Assembly: GCA_900541885.1 (NCBI GenBank)
Contig: UQKW01000012.1
Span: forward strand, 1-59,147
Source of the DNA: an uncultured Collinsella sp.
GTDB taxonomy: Bacteria; Actinomycetota; Coriobacteriia; Coriobacteriales; Coriobacteriaceae
Direction of reading: 5' to 3'
Length of the DNA stretch: 59,147 nucleotides
The first letter of the stretch is position 1, and every line of letters starts with the position of its first letter. The position numbers and the translations under genes were made by a program. This document shows, in pieces, positions 38,205 through 47,859 of this stretch. The notes under the pieces are model-generated. The model did not search any database. It had not been told where the DNA came from and worked only from the letters and a program-made list of their open reading frames with translations.

Positions 38205-39094
38205 TACAGCACGCCTCCGATCATCAAAAGCAGCTGCGCGGTAATGCAGCCAAAGATAAGCGAGTCGCTACGGTCGAGCATGCCGCCATGGCCCGGAATC
38301 AGATTGCCGGAATCCTTGACGCCCACGCCACGCTTGATGCGTGACTCGATGAGGTCGCCGATAACGCCCAGGATGGACACGACCACGCCGCACAGCAGCG
38401 CATAGGGCAAGCTCAGCTTATAGAAATGGGTCGCCCACAAAATAAGCCAGATGAGAACCGAGCCCAAGATGCCGCCGAAAAAGCCCTCCCAGCTCTTTTT
38501 GGGAGAAATCTTGGGGACCATCTTGTGCTTGCCGATACGGCTACCCACGATATAGGCGAACGAATCGGAGACCCAGAGAGACGCGCAAACACCCACCGAA
38601 AGCAGGGCGCCGGCAAAACCGGGCACGGCATCGCGCAGCAGCACGATGGCCGACAGCATAAAACCGGTGTAGATGGGGCCCATGAGCGTCACGGCTACAT
38701 CGGATATACGGGTACGCGACGACCAGACGTACCAAATACCCACCGCAAGCATCAGTGCAAAAAGCAGGGCATTCAACAGCAGCGAGTCGCCCAGCGCCGA
38801 GAGCGGAAAGAGCACGGCGGCAGCGATACCCAGGCGCTCGTTGGCCACCTTGCCATCGAGCTTCGTCATGCGGAAAAACTCATAGCAGCACAGGCCGCTC
38901 ATGACGGAGACGAAGATGGCAGTGGGAACGATACCCAAAACCAAGCAGAGAATAAACACGACGGCGTAGACGATACCTGCGGCGGCGCGGGTAATAAAGC
39001 CGGCCAACCACGAAGTCGTAGCCGCGCCGCTCTTGGCGGAAGGCGCCTTGGGAGATGACGTCTTGGGAGCAGACGCCTTGGGACGATCGGACAC
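38204..39094 (-). CDS. cdsA: phosphatidate cytidylyltransferase
   Basis: Membrane enzyme making CDP-diacylglycerol for phospholipid synthesis. The 296-residue protein has about eight membrane helices and the CdsA signature (VGVKDSGNLIPGHGGMLDR SD) at the C-terminus. A Ser/Ala/Lys-rich N-terminal tail (about 30 residues) precedes the first helix. The GTG start at 39094 has GGAGG seven bases upstream. Confidence 0.95.
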   Translation of the reverse strand: MSDRPKASAPKTSSPKAPSAKSGAATTSWLAGFITRAAAGIVYAVVFILCLVLGIVPTAIFVSVMSGLCCYEFFRMTKLDGKVANERLGIAAAVLFPLSALGDSLLLNALLFALMLAVGIWYVWSSRTRISDVAVTLMGPIYTGFMLSAIVLLRDAVPGFAGALLSVGVCASLWVSDSFAYIVGSRIGKHKMVPKISPKKSWEGFFGGILGSVLIWLILWATHFYKLSLPYALLCGVVVSILGVIGDLIESRIKRGVGVKDSGNLIPGHGGMLDRSDSLIFGCITAQLLLMIGGVL

Positions 39095-39096
39095 GA

Positions 39097-39891
39097 TTAA
39101 GCCTCCTCGGTCTTGCTCAGTCCACCAAACCTACGGTCGCGGCCCTGGTAGGCCAAAATGGCGTCGACAAGGCCCCAGCGATCAAAGTCGGGCCAATAGG
39201 TATCGGTGACATAAAACTCGGAATAGGCAACCTGCCACAGCAGATAGTTCGAAAGGCGTAGCTCGCCGGAGGTGCGAATCACAAGCTCCGGATCGGGCAG
39301 CCCAGCGGTGTAGAGATGGGAGGCAACCATATCATCGTCGATGGCGGCAGGGTCGATCTTGCCGGCAGCGGCGTCGAGCGCAATCTGACGGACGGCACGG
39401 GTGATCTCGGCACGGGCGCCGTAATTGACGGCAAGCGCCAGTGTCATGCCGGTGTGGTCGGCACACTCGGCAAGACCGCGCTCAAAGACATCGCGGGTCT
39501 TCTTGGGCAGTGCGGAAATATCGCCCAAAAAGACAACGCGCACGTTTTCGCGCTTAAGCAGCGGCAACTCATCGATAAACGTCTTGGCAAACAGATGCAT
39601 CAAAACGTTGACCTCGTGCTGTGGACGATTCCAGTTTTCAGTGGAAAACGCATAGGCCGAAAGGACGTCGACGCCCAAGCGCACACATGCGGTAATAATC
39701 TCGCGCAGGGAGACGATACCGGCCTTGTGGCCCTCGGTGCGGGCAAGACCGCGCGCTGTGGCCCAGCGACCGTTACCGTCCATGATGCACGAAATATGAT
39801 GCGGAATCTTATTGAGGTCAAGGTCGGAAAAACCGACGCCCGCAGGGGCGTCGGCAAAGTACTCGACCAGTTTGTTCTCGTCGTATTGCAC
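39097..39891 (-). CDS. uppS: isoprenyl diphosphate synthase (undecaprenyl type)
   Basis: cis-prenyltransferase making the C55 cell-wall carrier. The catalytic HHISCIMDGNGRWA and the terminal RTSGELRLSNYLLWQ motif are present; 264 residues. The GTG start overlaps the frr stop region and has GGAG eight bases upstream. The frr-uppS-cdsA order is the classic envelope-synthesis block. Confidence 0.95.
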   Translation of the reverse strand: MQYDENKLVEYFADAPAGVGFSDLDLNKIPHHISCIMDGNGRWATARGLARTEGHKAGIVSLREIITACVRLGVDVLSAYAFSTENWNRPQHEVNVLMHLFAKTFIDELPLLKRENVRVVFLGDISALPKKTRDVFERGLAECADHTGMTLALAVNYGARAEITRAVRQIALDAAAGKIDPAAIDDDMVASHLYTAGLPDPELVIRTSGELRLSNYLLWQVAYSEFYVTDTYWPDFDRWGLVDAILAYQGRDRRFGGLSKTEEA

Positions 39892-39892
39892 C

Positions 39893-40429
39893 TTAGATCT
39901 CCATGACCTCGGCTTCTTTTTCCTTCAGAAGCTCCTCGACCTTGGCAACATACTCATCGGTATGCTTCTGGACCTTGGCCTGCTCGCGACGGACATCGTC
40001 CTCGGTGAGATCTTCGTCGCGCTCGAGCTTGTTGTTAAAGTCACGACGGATGTTGCGAATGGAGACCTTGGCCTGCTCGGCATACTCGCGGCACTCCTTG
40101 ACGAGCTCGCGACGACGCTCCTCGGTGGGAGCCGGGAACGGCAGGCGCACGACGGTACCGTCAGAGTTGGGGGTAATGCCCAGATCGGAAGCGCTGATAG
40201 CCTTCACGATTGCGTTGACGAGCGCCTTATCCCAGGGCTCGATGAGCAACATGTGGGCCTCGGGGGTCTTAACGGCGGCAACCTGGGTAACCGGCGTGGG
40301 GACACCGTAGTAATCGACCGAGATGTCGGACAGAATGTTAGCGTTGGCGCGGCCCGTGCGAACCTTGGAGAAGTTGTGCTTGAGGGACTCGAGCGACTTG
40401 TCCATGTGGGCGGTGATGTTCTCTGCCAT
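39893..40429 (-). CDS. frr: ribosome recycling factor
   Basis: Splits post-termination ribosomes with EF-G. The 178-residue, highly helical protein has the family signatures VRTGRANANIL and RNIRRDFNN. AGGAGG precedes the ATG. Confidence 0.97.
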   Translation of the reverse strand: MAENITAHMDKSLESLKHNFSKVRTGRANANILSDISVDYYGVPTPVTQVAAVKTPEAHMLLIEPWDKALVNAIVKAISASDLGITPNSDGTVVRLPFPAPTEERRRELVKECREYAEQAKVSIRNIRRDFNNKLERDEDLTEDDVRREQAKVQKHTDEYVAKVEELLKEKEAEVMEI

Positions 40430-40431
40430 GC

Positions 40432-41154
40432 TTAATCCTCCTGATAGACGAGCGTGCCGACGGGCTCACCCGAAAGCGCGCGCTTGACGGTGTCCTCGCC
40501 ATCAATGTTGAGGACCAAAATCGGCATACGGTTATCCTGGCACAGTGCCGTAGCTGTGGAATCCATAACCTGCAGACCGCGGACGAGAACCTCGTGATAG
40601 GTAATCTTGTCAAAACGGACGGCATCGTCGCACTTGACAGGATCCTTGTCGTAGATACCGTCAACCTTGGTGGCCTTAATCAGGACCTCGGCACCGATCT
40701 CGCAGGCACGAAGAGCCGCGGCGGTGTCGGTCGTAAAGTACGGATTGCCCGACCCGGCGGCAAAAATTACGACGCTGCCCTTGGAAAGGTGGTTGATGGC
40801 GCGACGGCGAATATAGGGCTCGCAGATCTCGTTCATCTGGATAGCGCTCATCACGCGGCAGGGAACAACGTTGTGCTCGAAGGCATCCTGCAGGGCGAGC
40901 GCGTTCATAACGGTTGCCAGCATGCCCATGTAGTCGGCCTGGGCGCGCTCCATGCCACCGGCAGCGCCGGCCATGCCGCGGAAAATATTGCCGCCGCCGA
41001 CAACAACGCCAACCTCATGGCCAACGGCGAGCAGCTCCTTGACCTGCTTGGCAAGGTGGTCGGTAACCTTGGGGTCGATGCCATATTGGCCGTCGCCCAT
41101 CAGTGCTTCGCCGGAAAGCTTAAGAAGCACGCGTTTATATCGGATGTCGGACAA
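40432..41154 (-). CDS. pyrH: UMP kinase
   Basis: Hexameric bacterial UMP kinase of the amino-acid-kinase fold. The 240-residue protein has KLSGEALMG, VVVGGGNIFRG and the DxTAA-type motif (TTDTAAALRA). The start is a TTG at 41154 with AAAGGAGG upstream, possibly limiting its translation relative to tsf. Confidence 0.96.
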   Translation of the reverse strand: MSDIRYKRVLLKLSGEALMGDGQYGIDPKVTDHLAKQVKELLAVGHEVGVVVGGGNIFRGMAGAAGGMERAQADYMGMLATVMNALALQDAFEHNVVPCRVMSAIQMNEICEPYIRRRAINHLSKGSVVIFAAGSGNPYFTTDTAAALRACEIGAEVLIKATKVDGIYDKDPVKCDDAVRFDKITYHEVLVRGLQVMDSTATALCQDNRMPILVLNIDGEDTVKRALSGEPVGTLVYQED

Positions 41155-41213
41155 AGCGATCCTCCTTTAATTAGACTCTCAATATGATAGCAAAGGCTCT
41201 GATAAGAGCCATG

Positions 41214-41249
41214 AAAAAGCAGGCTGTGAGTAAAACCCACAGCCTGCTC
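41214..41249 (-). terminator. intrinsic terminator of rpsB-tsf
   Basis: GCAGGCTGTG / CACAGCCTGC stem followed by TTTTTC on the minus strand, 23 bases after the tsf stop. pyrH therefore needs its own promoter or read-through. Confidence 0.88.
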
Positions 41250-41271
41250 ATTACCAGCTACAAAAGCTTAT

Positions 41272-42141
41272 TTACTCGCCACGGACCAGACGGTCGAACG
41301 CAACGACGGTAATGGTGTCGCCAAGCTCCTTGGAGACCTGCTCAGCATACTTCTTGATGGTGAGGGAGCTGTCCTTGATGAACTCCTGCTCGGTGAGCAC
41401 GGACTGCTTGTAGAACTTCTCCAGACGGCCAACGGCCATCTTCTCCTGGATAGCCTCGGGCTTGCCGGACTCGGCAGCCTGAGCCATGTAGATCTGCTTC
41501 TCGTGCTCGACGGTCTCAGCCGGAACCTGATCGCGGGTAGCGCAGATCGGGGCGACGGCGGCAACCTGAAGGGCGACGTCGTGAGCGAAGGTCTTGAAGG
41601 AGTCGGCCTGAGCGGTCTCGGCCTTCTCGAAAGCGAACTCGACGAGGACGCCGATCTTACCACCCATGTGGATGTAAGAAGCGAGAGCGCCGTTCTCGGC
41701 CTTGCGGGCGGCGAAACGAGAGATCTTCATGTTCTCGCCCATGATGTGAATCATCTCGGTGAGCTCGGAGGAAACGGTCTCCTCGCCCATCGGCTTCTCG
41801 AGCAGAGCGTCGACGTCAGTCGGCTCGGTGGTGGCGACAACCTCGGCGACCTTGGAAGCAAAGCCGGTGAACTTGGCGTTGGAGCCGACGAAGTCGGTCT
41901 CGCAGGAGAGCTCGAGCAGAGCGCCGGTCTTGCCATCCTCGGAGACGAACGCGGCGACAGCGCCCTCGTTGGTCTCACGGCCAGCCTTCTTGGCAGCCTT
42001 GGCGAGGCCGTTCTTGCGCAGAACGTCGACGGCGGCGTCCATGTCGCCGTCAGCCTCGACGAGAGCCTTCTTGCACTCCATCATCGGGGAGTCGGTCATC
42101 TCGCGGAGCTGCTTGACCATAGCGGCAGTAATCTGGGCCAT
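41272..42141 (-). CDS. tsf: elongation factor Ts
   Basis: Nucleotide exchange factor for EF-Tu. The 289-residue protein has the N-terminal UBA-like domain (MVKQLREMTDSPMMECKKAL) and the conserved ELSCETDFVGSN motif. The ATG at 42141 has AAAGGAA upstream; the earlier start would sit in that site. Confidence 0.97.
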   Translation of the reverse strand: MAQITAAMVKQLREMTDSPMMECKKALVEADGDMDAAVDVLRKNGLAKAAKKAGRETNEGAVAAFVSEDGKTGALLELSCETDFVGSNAKFTGFASKVAEVVATTEPTDVDALLEKPMGEETVSSELTEMIHIMGENMKISRFAARKAENGALASYIHMGGKIGVLVEFAFEKAETAQADSFKTFAHDVALQVAAVAPICATRDQVPAETVEHEKQIYMAQAAESGKPEAIQEKMAVGRLEKFYKQSVLTEQEFIKDSSLTIKKYAEQVSKELGDTITVVAFDRLVRGE

Positions 42142-42186
42142 TGTGGTTCCTTTCAAAGAGATGAAAAAGAATTAACTAAGACTGAT

Positions 42187-42915
42187 TTACTCGGCCTTGG
42201 GCTCAGCGGCCATCTCGGCCTCGGAGACCTGCTCCTTACCAGAGCCAGCGAGGCAGGCGTCAGCCATGAGCTCGCACATAAGGGTGACAGCAGAGATAGC
42301 GTCATCGTTGCAGGGGATGCCGTACTCGACCTCGTCGGGATCGGAGTTGGTGTCGATCAGGGCGACGACGGGGATGTTCAGGCGCTGGGCCTCCTTGATG
42401 GCGTTCTCCTCGCGCTTGGTGTCGATGACGAAGAGAGCCTGGGGCAGACCCTTCATGTCGCGGGCGCCACCGAGGTTGGTCTGGAGCTTAGTGAGCTCCT
42501 TGCCGAGAACAGCCTGCTCCTTCTTGGGCAGAACAGCCATGCGGCCGTCCTCGACCATGGCCTCGAGCTCCTCCATGCGGTTGATGCGGGAGCGGATGGT
42601 GACGAAGTTGGTCAGCATACCGCCGAGCCAACGCTGGTTGATGTAAGGCATGTTGGCGCGCTCAGCAGCGTTCTTGACGGCCTCCTGAGCCTGCTTCTTG
42701 GTGCCGACGAACAGCACGTTGCCACCCTTGGCGACGTTCTTGACGAAGGTGTAGGCCTGGTCGGCGTCGAGGATGGTCTGCTTGAGGTCGAGGATGTAGA
42801 TGCCGTTGCGCTCACCGAAGATGAACGGCTTCATCTTGGGGTTCCAGCGACGGGTCTGGTGACCGAAGTGGCAGCCGGCCTCGAGCAGGGTGCGGATATT
42901 AATCTTGGTAGCCAT
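42187..42915 (-). CDS. rpsB: 30S ribosomal protein S2
   Basis: S2 binds late to the 30S subunit and helps recruit S1. The 242-residue protein contains the signature GCHFGHQTRRWNPKM and the RLNIPVVALIDTNSDP motif. AGGAGG lies seven bases before the ATG. A GC-rich leader of about 120 bases with an inverted repeat (42966-42992) precedes it. Confidence 0.97.
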   Translation of the reverse strand: MATKINIRTLLEAGCHFGHQTRRWNPKMKPFIFGERNGIYILDLKQTILDADQAYTFVKNVAKGGNVLFVGTKKQAQEAVKNAAERANMPYINQRWLGGMLTNFVTIRSRINRMEELEAMVEDGRMAVLPKKEQAVLGKELTKLQTNLGGARDMKGLPQALFVIDTKREENAIKEAQRLNIPVVALIDTNSDPDEVEYGIPCNDDAISAVTLMCELMADACLAGSGKEQVSEAEMAAEPKAE

Positions 42916-42965
42916 GTTAAACCTCCTGTGGTTTGCCTCCGCGCGGGGTCATCCTCCAAAACCAA

Positions 42966-42992
42966 CCCGGACATGTGCTACCAAAGCCCGGG
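42966..42992 (-). promoter_or_regulatory. rpsB leader hairpin
   Basis: CCCGG / CCGGG arms with a 17-nt loop, within the rpsB 5' region. rpsB leaders in many bacteria carry S2-binding structures, but this one was not matched to a known motif. Confidence 0.3.
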
Positions 42993-43134
42993 CACCACGG
43001 TATGAAGTAGCCGCGCGTGCGTGATAAAAACATGTTGCCGTGAAGCAACCCGATGAATGATAGCAGGAATGCCTCTTCCTGCCAACCCGCAATCAAAACC
43101 ACACACCTGAGTGCGGCGCGGGACGTGCCAGCCA

Positions 43135-43977
43135 CTATTCGCCGCGGGGATGGGCTTGAGCCACAGCCCGCTTAAGCCGATCGGGTGTGAGATGCGTGTA
43201 GATCTGCGTCGTGGACAGGCTCGCATGACCTAGCAGCTCTTGAACCGAGCGCAGGTCCGCACCGCCCTCGAGCAAGTCGGTCGCAAAGGTATGGCGCATC
43301 GCATGCGGGGCGATGTCAGCCGGAATGCCGGCGAGCGTCGCCAGCGTATGGAACCGCCGCCGGAGCATCACGGCGCTCATGCGATTGCCGCGCGCCGATA
43401 TAAGCAGCGGATGCGGCCCGGTAGCGAGGTCGCGGCGCTTTGCCCGAGCGAGCAACTCCGGCCTCCCCTCTTCAATATAGAGACGCGTCACATCGAGCGC
43501 ACGACGATACAGAGGAACGATGCGCTCCTTGCTTCCCTTGCCCCACAGGCGCAGCGTGCGCTCGGACCATGAGATGGATTCCACATTGAGCGCCGCAAGC
43601 TCTGAGATGCGGGCACCCGAGGCATAGAGCAACTCGAGCATCGCCGCATCGCGCAGTCCCGCGGGTGTTGAGGTATCAGGCGTCTTGAGCAGCGCCTCGA
43701 CCTGCTGGGTCGTAAGGACGCCCGGCAGGTCACGCGGCAGCTTGGGCGACGCGATCGCCGAGACCGCATCGCCCTCGACAATCCCCTCGGCAGCCATCCA
43801 GCGATAGAGAGATCGAATAGCCGACAGGTGCGCCGCAAGCGTTCGGGGAGCCACCTGCTCACGCGAAAGCTCGGCAAGATAGCGACGAATGGTGCGCACG
43901 TCGGCAGCGAAAGCATCAATATCCTCGCGCTCGCACCAGGCAGCAAAGCGCTCTAGCCTCGAGCCATAGGCCGTCAC
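43135..43977 (-). CDS. xerC: tyrosine recombinase XerC/XerD-like
   Basis: Site-specific recombinase for resolving chromosome dimers at dif. The catalytic set is present: Arg in SGARISELAAL, HAMRH, LLGHASL and nucleophile Tyr in TTQIYTHL. The GTG at 43977 (280 residues) is the only conventional start, but it removes the first helix of the SAM-like domain. Homologous-looking sequence (FIAYIARVEGLSPNT) continues upstream in frame to 44055, where an ATA codon lies nine bases after GGAGG and overlaps the trmFO stop. The true product is therefore probably 306 residues. It is last in the yraN-yifB-dprA-trmFO-xerC run. Confidence 0.88.
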   Translation of the reverse strand: MTAYGSRLERFAAWCEREDIDAFAADVRTIRRYLAELSREQVAPRTLAAHLSAIRSLYRWMAAEGIVEGDAVSAIASPKLPRDLPGVLTTQQVEALLKTPDTSTPAGLRDAAMLELLYASGARISELAALNVESISWSERTLRLWGKGSKERIVPLYRRALDVTRLYIEEGRPELLARAKRRDLATGPHPLLISARGNRMSAVMLRRRFHTLATLAGIPADIAPHAMRHTFATDLLEGGADLRSVQELLGHASLSTTQIYTHLTPDRLKRAVAQAHPRGE

Positions 43978-44051
43978 CGTGTTGGGAGAAAGCCCCTCAA
44001 CGCGTGCGATATAGGCGATAAAAGAGTCGACGGTGTCGTACAGGTCAAAGG

Positions 44052-45389
44052 CTATGACCGGTCGCCTCCAAACAAGTCGGAACGCGTGGCCAAGTAGGCA
44101 TCGAGGGCCTCGAGCGCACGGTCCGCATAGGCCTGATAGCGGTCGCGCTTGCTGCGGCGCTTACCATCCTCGAGTGGCGGCACCAGGCCAAAGTTGACAT
44201 GCATAGGCTGATAGCCCACGGTGGCAGGATCGGTCGCATAGCCCACGAGCGCACCCAGGGCGCCCACGCGGGGCAACTCGACGGAATCGGCGCCGATAGC
44301 CTCTGCATAGGTGTTGAGCGCCGCGAGCAGACCGGTCGCCACGGCTTCCATGTACCCCTCGGTGCCGGTGATCTGACCGGCCAGGCGCACGCCGGTACCG
44401 GGCACGGCAAAGGTGCCATCGAGCACGTGCGGGGCGTCGACAAAGGTATTGCGGTGCATGACACCGTAGCGGAAGAACTCAGCGTTCTCCAGGCCCGGCA
44501 CCATATGGAAGACGCGCTTCTGCTCGCCAAAGGTCAGGTTGGTCTGGAAGCCCACCAGGTTATAGGCGGTCTTCTCCTTGTTCTCGGCACGCAGCTGAAT
44601 CGCCGCCCAAGGGCGACGTCCGGTACGCGGGTCGGTGAGGCCGACGGGCTTCATGGCGCCAAAGCGAATGGCGTCCTTGCCGGTGCGCGCAACCTCCTCG
44701 GCAGGCTGGCAGGCCTGGAACAGATCGCCGCCCTCAAAGTCCTTGAGCACCACGCGGTCGGCCGTGGTGAGCGCCTCGATAAAGGCCTCGTACTCCTCCT
44801 TGTTGAGCGGAGCGTTGAGATAGTCGCCGCTCCCCTGCTCCTCGTAGCGCGACTGCGAAAACAGCACGTCCATATCGAGCGTGGAGGCATCGACGATCGG
44901 CGCCGCGGCATCGAAGAACGCAAGGGCGTCGCCACCGACGAGCTTCATGACCTCTTCGCTCAGCGCCGGTGAACACAGCGGGCCCGCGGCAATGACCACG
45001 TGGCCCTCGGGGATCTGGGTGACCTCGCCGTGAACGACCTCGATATTGGGGCGGGCGGCAACCTCAGCCTCGACGAGCTCGGAGAATGTAACACGGTCGA
45101 CCGCCAGGGCGCCACCAGCGGGAACAGCAGCGCGATGGGCGCAGTCGAGCAGGACTGAACCCATGCGCTCAAGCTCGGCCTTCAGCAAACCAGCCGCGGA
45201 ATCCGGACGGGTCGACTTAAACGAATTGGAGCAGACGAGCTCTGCCAGGTGATCGGTATGGTGAGCCGGGGAGCTCACCTGGGGGCGCATCTCGCACAGC
45301 TTTACGGCAAACCCGCGGTCTGCCAGCTGGATCGCGCATTCCGAACCCGCCAGACCGCCACCGATAACCGTCACCTGATCGAACTGCAT
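44052..45389 (-). CDS. trmFO: methylenetetrahydrofolate-tRNA uridine-54 methyltransferase TrmFO
   Basis: FAD- and folate-dependent enzyme making T54 in tRNA, the Gram-positive alternative to TrmA. The FAD-binding VIGGGLAGSECAIQ and the ELVCSNSFKS catalytic-cysteine region are present in 445 residues. I use the ATG at 45389 with AAAGGTG upstream; a TTG two codons earlier is less likely. Confidence 0.96.
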   Translation of the reverse strand: MQFDQVTVIGGGLAGSECAIQLADRGFAVKLCEMRPQVSSPAHHTDHLAELVCSNSFKSTRPDSAAGLLKAELERMGSVLLDCAHRAAVPAGGALAVDRVTFSELVEAEVAARPNIEVVHGEVTQIPEGHVVIAAGPLCSPALSEEVMKLVGGDALAFFDAAAPIVDASTLDMDVLFSQSRYEEQGSGDYLNAPLNKEEYEAFIEALTTADRVVLKDFEGGDLFQACQPAEEVARTGKDAIRFGAMKPVGLTDPRTGRRPWAAIQLRAENKEKTAYNLVGFQTNLTFGEQKRVFHMVPGLENAEFFRYGVMHRNTFVDAPHVLDGTFAVPGTGVRLAGQITGTEGYMEAVATGLLAALNTYAEAIGADSVELPRVGALGALVGYATDPATVGYQPMHVNFGLVPPLEDGKRRSKRDRYQAYADRALEALDAYLATRSDLFGGDRS

Positions 45390-45403
45390 CTGCAAACACC
45401 TTT

Positions 45404-46339
45404 CTAATTGACACGTTTTCCATTGTGACCGAAGGGCGTCTGGGCGTGAAGGGCAAACTTGGAGGGCGCATACCTTCCATCCATCATGCGCTCGATAAGG
45501 CCCTCGAGTTCAAGCGAACCCAAGAGTTTGAGTACGCCGACAGCATCGAGTGAGACGAGCGCCGCGATGTCGTCGACCTTGAGCGGAGAGGCGATGAGCG
45601 CATGCATCACGGTCTGCTGTGTTGGATTCAGGTCGGCAATGCCGGGAGCATCGGGGCGCGAGTAGCGCAGGGTGCCGTATATGCGAGAGATAGCCATCTC
45701 GATGGACTCCTCGTCGACAATGCAGCAGGCACCGTTCGCAATGAGGTAATTCGTGCCACGCGACTCGGGCGATAGGATCGACCCCGGCACGGCAAGAAGT
45801 TCGCGCCCCAAATCCATAGCAGCCTCGGCTGTAGAAAACGTCCCGGAAGGCATACCCGCCTCGGATACAAAGAGGGCTTGCGACAGGGCCGCGATCACGC
45901 GATTGCGACGCGGAAAGGCAAACTTGCGCGGACCCATGCCCCACGGAGAGATCGACACGACCGCGCCGCCCGTATCGAGCGTGCGCGTAATAAGCCCCGC
46001 GCTCGAACGCGGGTAGACCACGTCGGCGCCCGTCCCCAGCACCACGACGTGTTTGCCGCCGGCGTTGACCGCAGCCCAACCCGAGGCCTGGTCACAACCG
46101 ACCGCACCGCCCGAAACTACCGTCACTCCCGCCTCAACCGCCACCTTCGCCGCAAGCTCTGCCACGGCAAGACCATACGGCGAGGCCTTTCGCGCACCGA
46201 TGATGGAGAGCGCGGGCGTCGAAAGCGCCTCGGGGTTGCCGCGCACATAGAGCGTCTGAGGTACATCAGAAAGCTCCAAAACGGTCTCGGGATACAACGC
46301 GTCACCTGGATGCAGCTCGAAGGTCCCCTCAGCCATCAT
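45404..46339 (-). CDS. dprA: DNA-processing protein DprA
   Basis: Loads RecA onto incoming single-stranded DNA during transformation. The Rossmann-like domain is present (VSGGAVGCDQAS, VVVLGTGADVVYP, AFPRRNRVIAALS) along with a C-terminal winged helix (LNPTQQTVMHALIASP). The N-terminal SAM domain of longer DprA proteins is absent. The ATG at 46339 overlaps the yifB stop (ATGATG) with GGAGGG upstream; 311 residues. Confidence 0.93.
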   Translation of the reverse strand: MMAEGTFELHPGDALYPETVLELSDVPQTLYVRGNPEALSTPALSIIGARKASPYGLAVAELAAKVAVEAGVTVVSGGAVGCDQASGWAAVNAGGKHVVVLGTGADVVYPRSSAGLITRTLDTGGAVVSISPWGMGPRKFAFPRRNRVIAALSQALFVSEAGMPSGTFSTAEAAMDLGRELLAVPGSILSPESRGTNYLIANGACCIVDEESIEMAISRIYGTLRYSRPDAPGIADLNPTQQTVMHALIASPLKVDDIAALVSLDAVGVLKLLGSLELEGLIERMMDGRYAPSKFALHAQTPFGHNGKRVN

Positions 46340-47859
46340 TGGTCCCTCCTTCCCTGGTACATCGCCGCCTCGAGCACGTGGTCCTGCGTCACCTGCTCGC
46401 TCTCGGCGACATCTGCGATCGTGCGCGCAATGCGAACAAGGCGCACGATGCCACGCCCTGTGAGATGCGTGCGCTTCGACAGGCCGAGCACACACTTCTC
46501 CGCCGCATCATCGAGCTCAAAGGTCGAAACGACGCCGTCAATGGACCGAGTCTCGTCATCCTCGGCCTCGGCATCCGCATCGTCCATGCGGGATTCGCGC
46601 CAAGCGCGAAAGGCGCGACCGCGCACAACGTAGTCACGTAACTCGGCCGACGACATGCCCTCCGCACCCTCGATAATCACTTGAGGGTCGGGACGGGTCA
46701 CATCGATCATCATGTCGATACGGTCGGCCAAAGGACCGCGCAGTTTAGACCGATAGCGCTCGACCATCGCCGCCGAGCAGCGACACGGCACCTCGCGATC
46801 GCCCAAAAAGCCGCAGGGGCAGGGATTGCTCGCAGCCAGCAGCTGAAAGCGCGACGGGAAGGTAAAAGCCCCGTCGACGCGTACGATCCTCACGTAGCCG
46901 CGCTCGATGGGCTGACGCAGCGTCTGCAGCACACCCGTGGGAAACTCGGCAAGCTCGTCCAAAAAGAGCACGCCGCCATGAGCAAGGCTGATCTCACCCG
47001 GATGCACCGGGCGTCCTCCGCCAATGAGGCCCGCCGTTGAAATGCTGTGATGGGGACTGCGGAAGGGCCGGTGTCCCGCCAACAAACCATCAATGTTCTC
47101 ACCCAAAACCGAATGGATGCACAGCGCCTCCTGCTGGTCCTCAACGGAAAGCTCGGGCAGAATGCCGGTCATACGGCGCGCGAGCATGGTCTTACCCGAT
47201 CCGGGCGAGCCGATCATGAGCAAGCCGAGCTCGCCGGCGGCCGCAAGCGCCATGCCGCGTTTAGCGACTTCCTGCCCCAGCACATCGGCATAGTCGAGTT
47301 CGGGCTCAAAGGTCGCCTCGAGCACTTCAGAATCCAAGTAGTGCCGCGCGGCATCGCCCATACCATGAGCAAGCTGAGACAAATGATCGATAAAGCCGCA
47401 ATCCACGCCCGCAAGCGGCACATGCTGATCGGACCTGCCGGCGATAAAAGACAGCCCCATGTCGCGAGCCAATAGCTGAAACGCCACCTCGCCCTTGACG
47501 GGAAGCACCGTACCGTCCAGACCAAGCTCACCTGCGATAAGGCAGCGATCGAGGTTGTCACGGGGAATCTGCTCATCGGCCGCTAGAACCGCGATGGCGA
47601 TGGGCAGGTCAAAGCCGCTACCGGTCTTGCGGATATCGCCGGGTGCCAGGTTAACGGTAATGCCCGAGCGCGGGATCTCGAACCCGGCGGAGCGCATCGC
47701 GCAGCGAATACGACCGCGTGACTCCATCACCTCCATACTCGGAATACCGAGCATCTGAATGCCCGGAACGCCACCGGCAAGCGAGACCTCGACCGTGACG
47801 TGAATCGCCTCGACGCCACGGATGCAGGCCGCGTGAACGGCAAACGTCTCGAACGCCAT
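46336..47859 (-). CDS. comM: YifB/ComM family Mg-chelatase-like AAA+ ATPase
   Basis: AAA+ ATPase; ComM members are hexameric helicases promoting branch migration during transformation. The 507-residue protein has an N-terminal Lon-like/ChlI domain (about 20-130), Walker A GSPGSGKT, Walker B GGVLFLDEL, and the C-terminal Mg_chelatase_C. The ATG at 47859 overlaps the yraN stop (TGATG) with AGGTG upstream. The pairing with dprA supports a role in DNA uptake or recombination. Confidence 0.93.
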   Translation of the reverse strand: MAFETFAVHAACIRGVEAIHVTVEVSLAGGVPGIQMLGIPSMEVMESRGRIRCAMRSAGFEIPRSGITVNLAPGDIRKTGSGFDLPIAIAVLAADEQIPRDNLDRCLIAGELGLDGTVLPVKGEVAFQLLARDMGLSFIAGRSDQHVPLAGVDCGFIDHLSQLAHGMGDAARHYLDSEVLEATFEPELDYADVLGQEVAKRGMALAAAGELGLLMIGSPGSGKTMLARRMTGILPELSVEDQQEALCIHSVLGENIDGLLAGHRPFRSPHHSISTAGLIGGGRPVHPGEISLAHGGVLFLDELAEFPTGVLQTLRQPIERGYVRIVRVDGAFTFPSRFQLLAASNPCPCGFLGDREVPCRCSAAMVERYRSKLRGPLADRIDMMIDVTRPDPQVIIEGAEGMSSAELRDYVVRGRAFRAWRESRMDDADAEAEDDETRSIDGVVSTFELDDAAEKCVLGLSKRTHLTGRGIVRLVRIARTIADVAESEQVTQDHVLEAAMYQGRRDQ

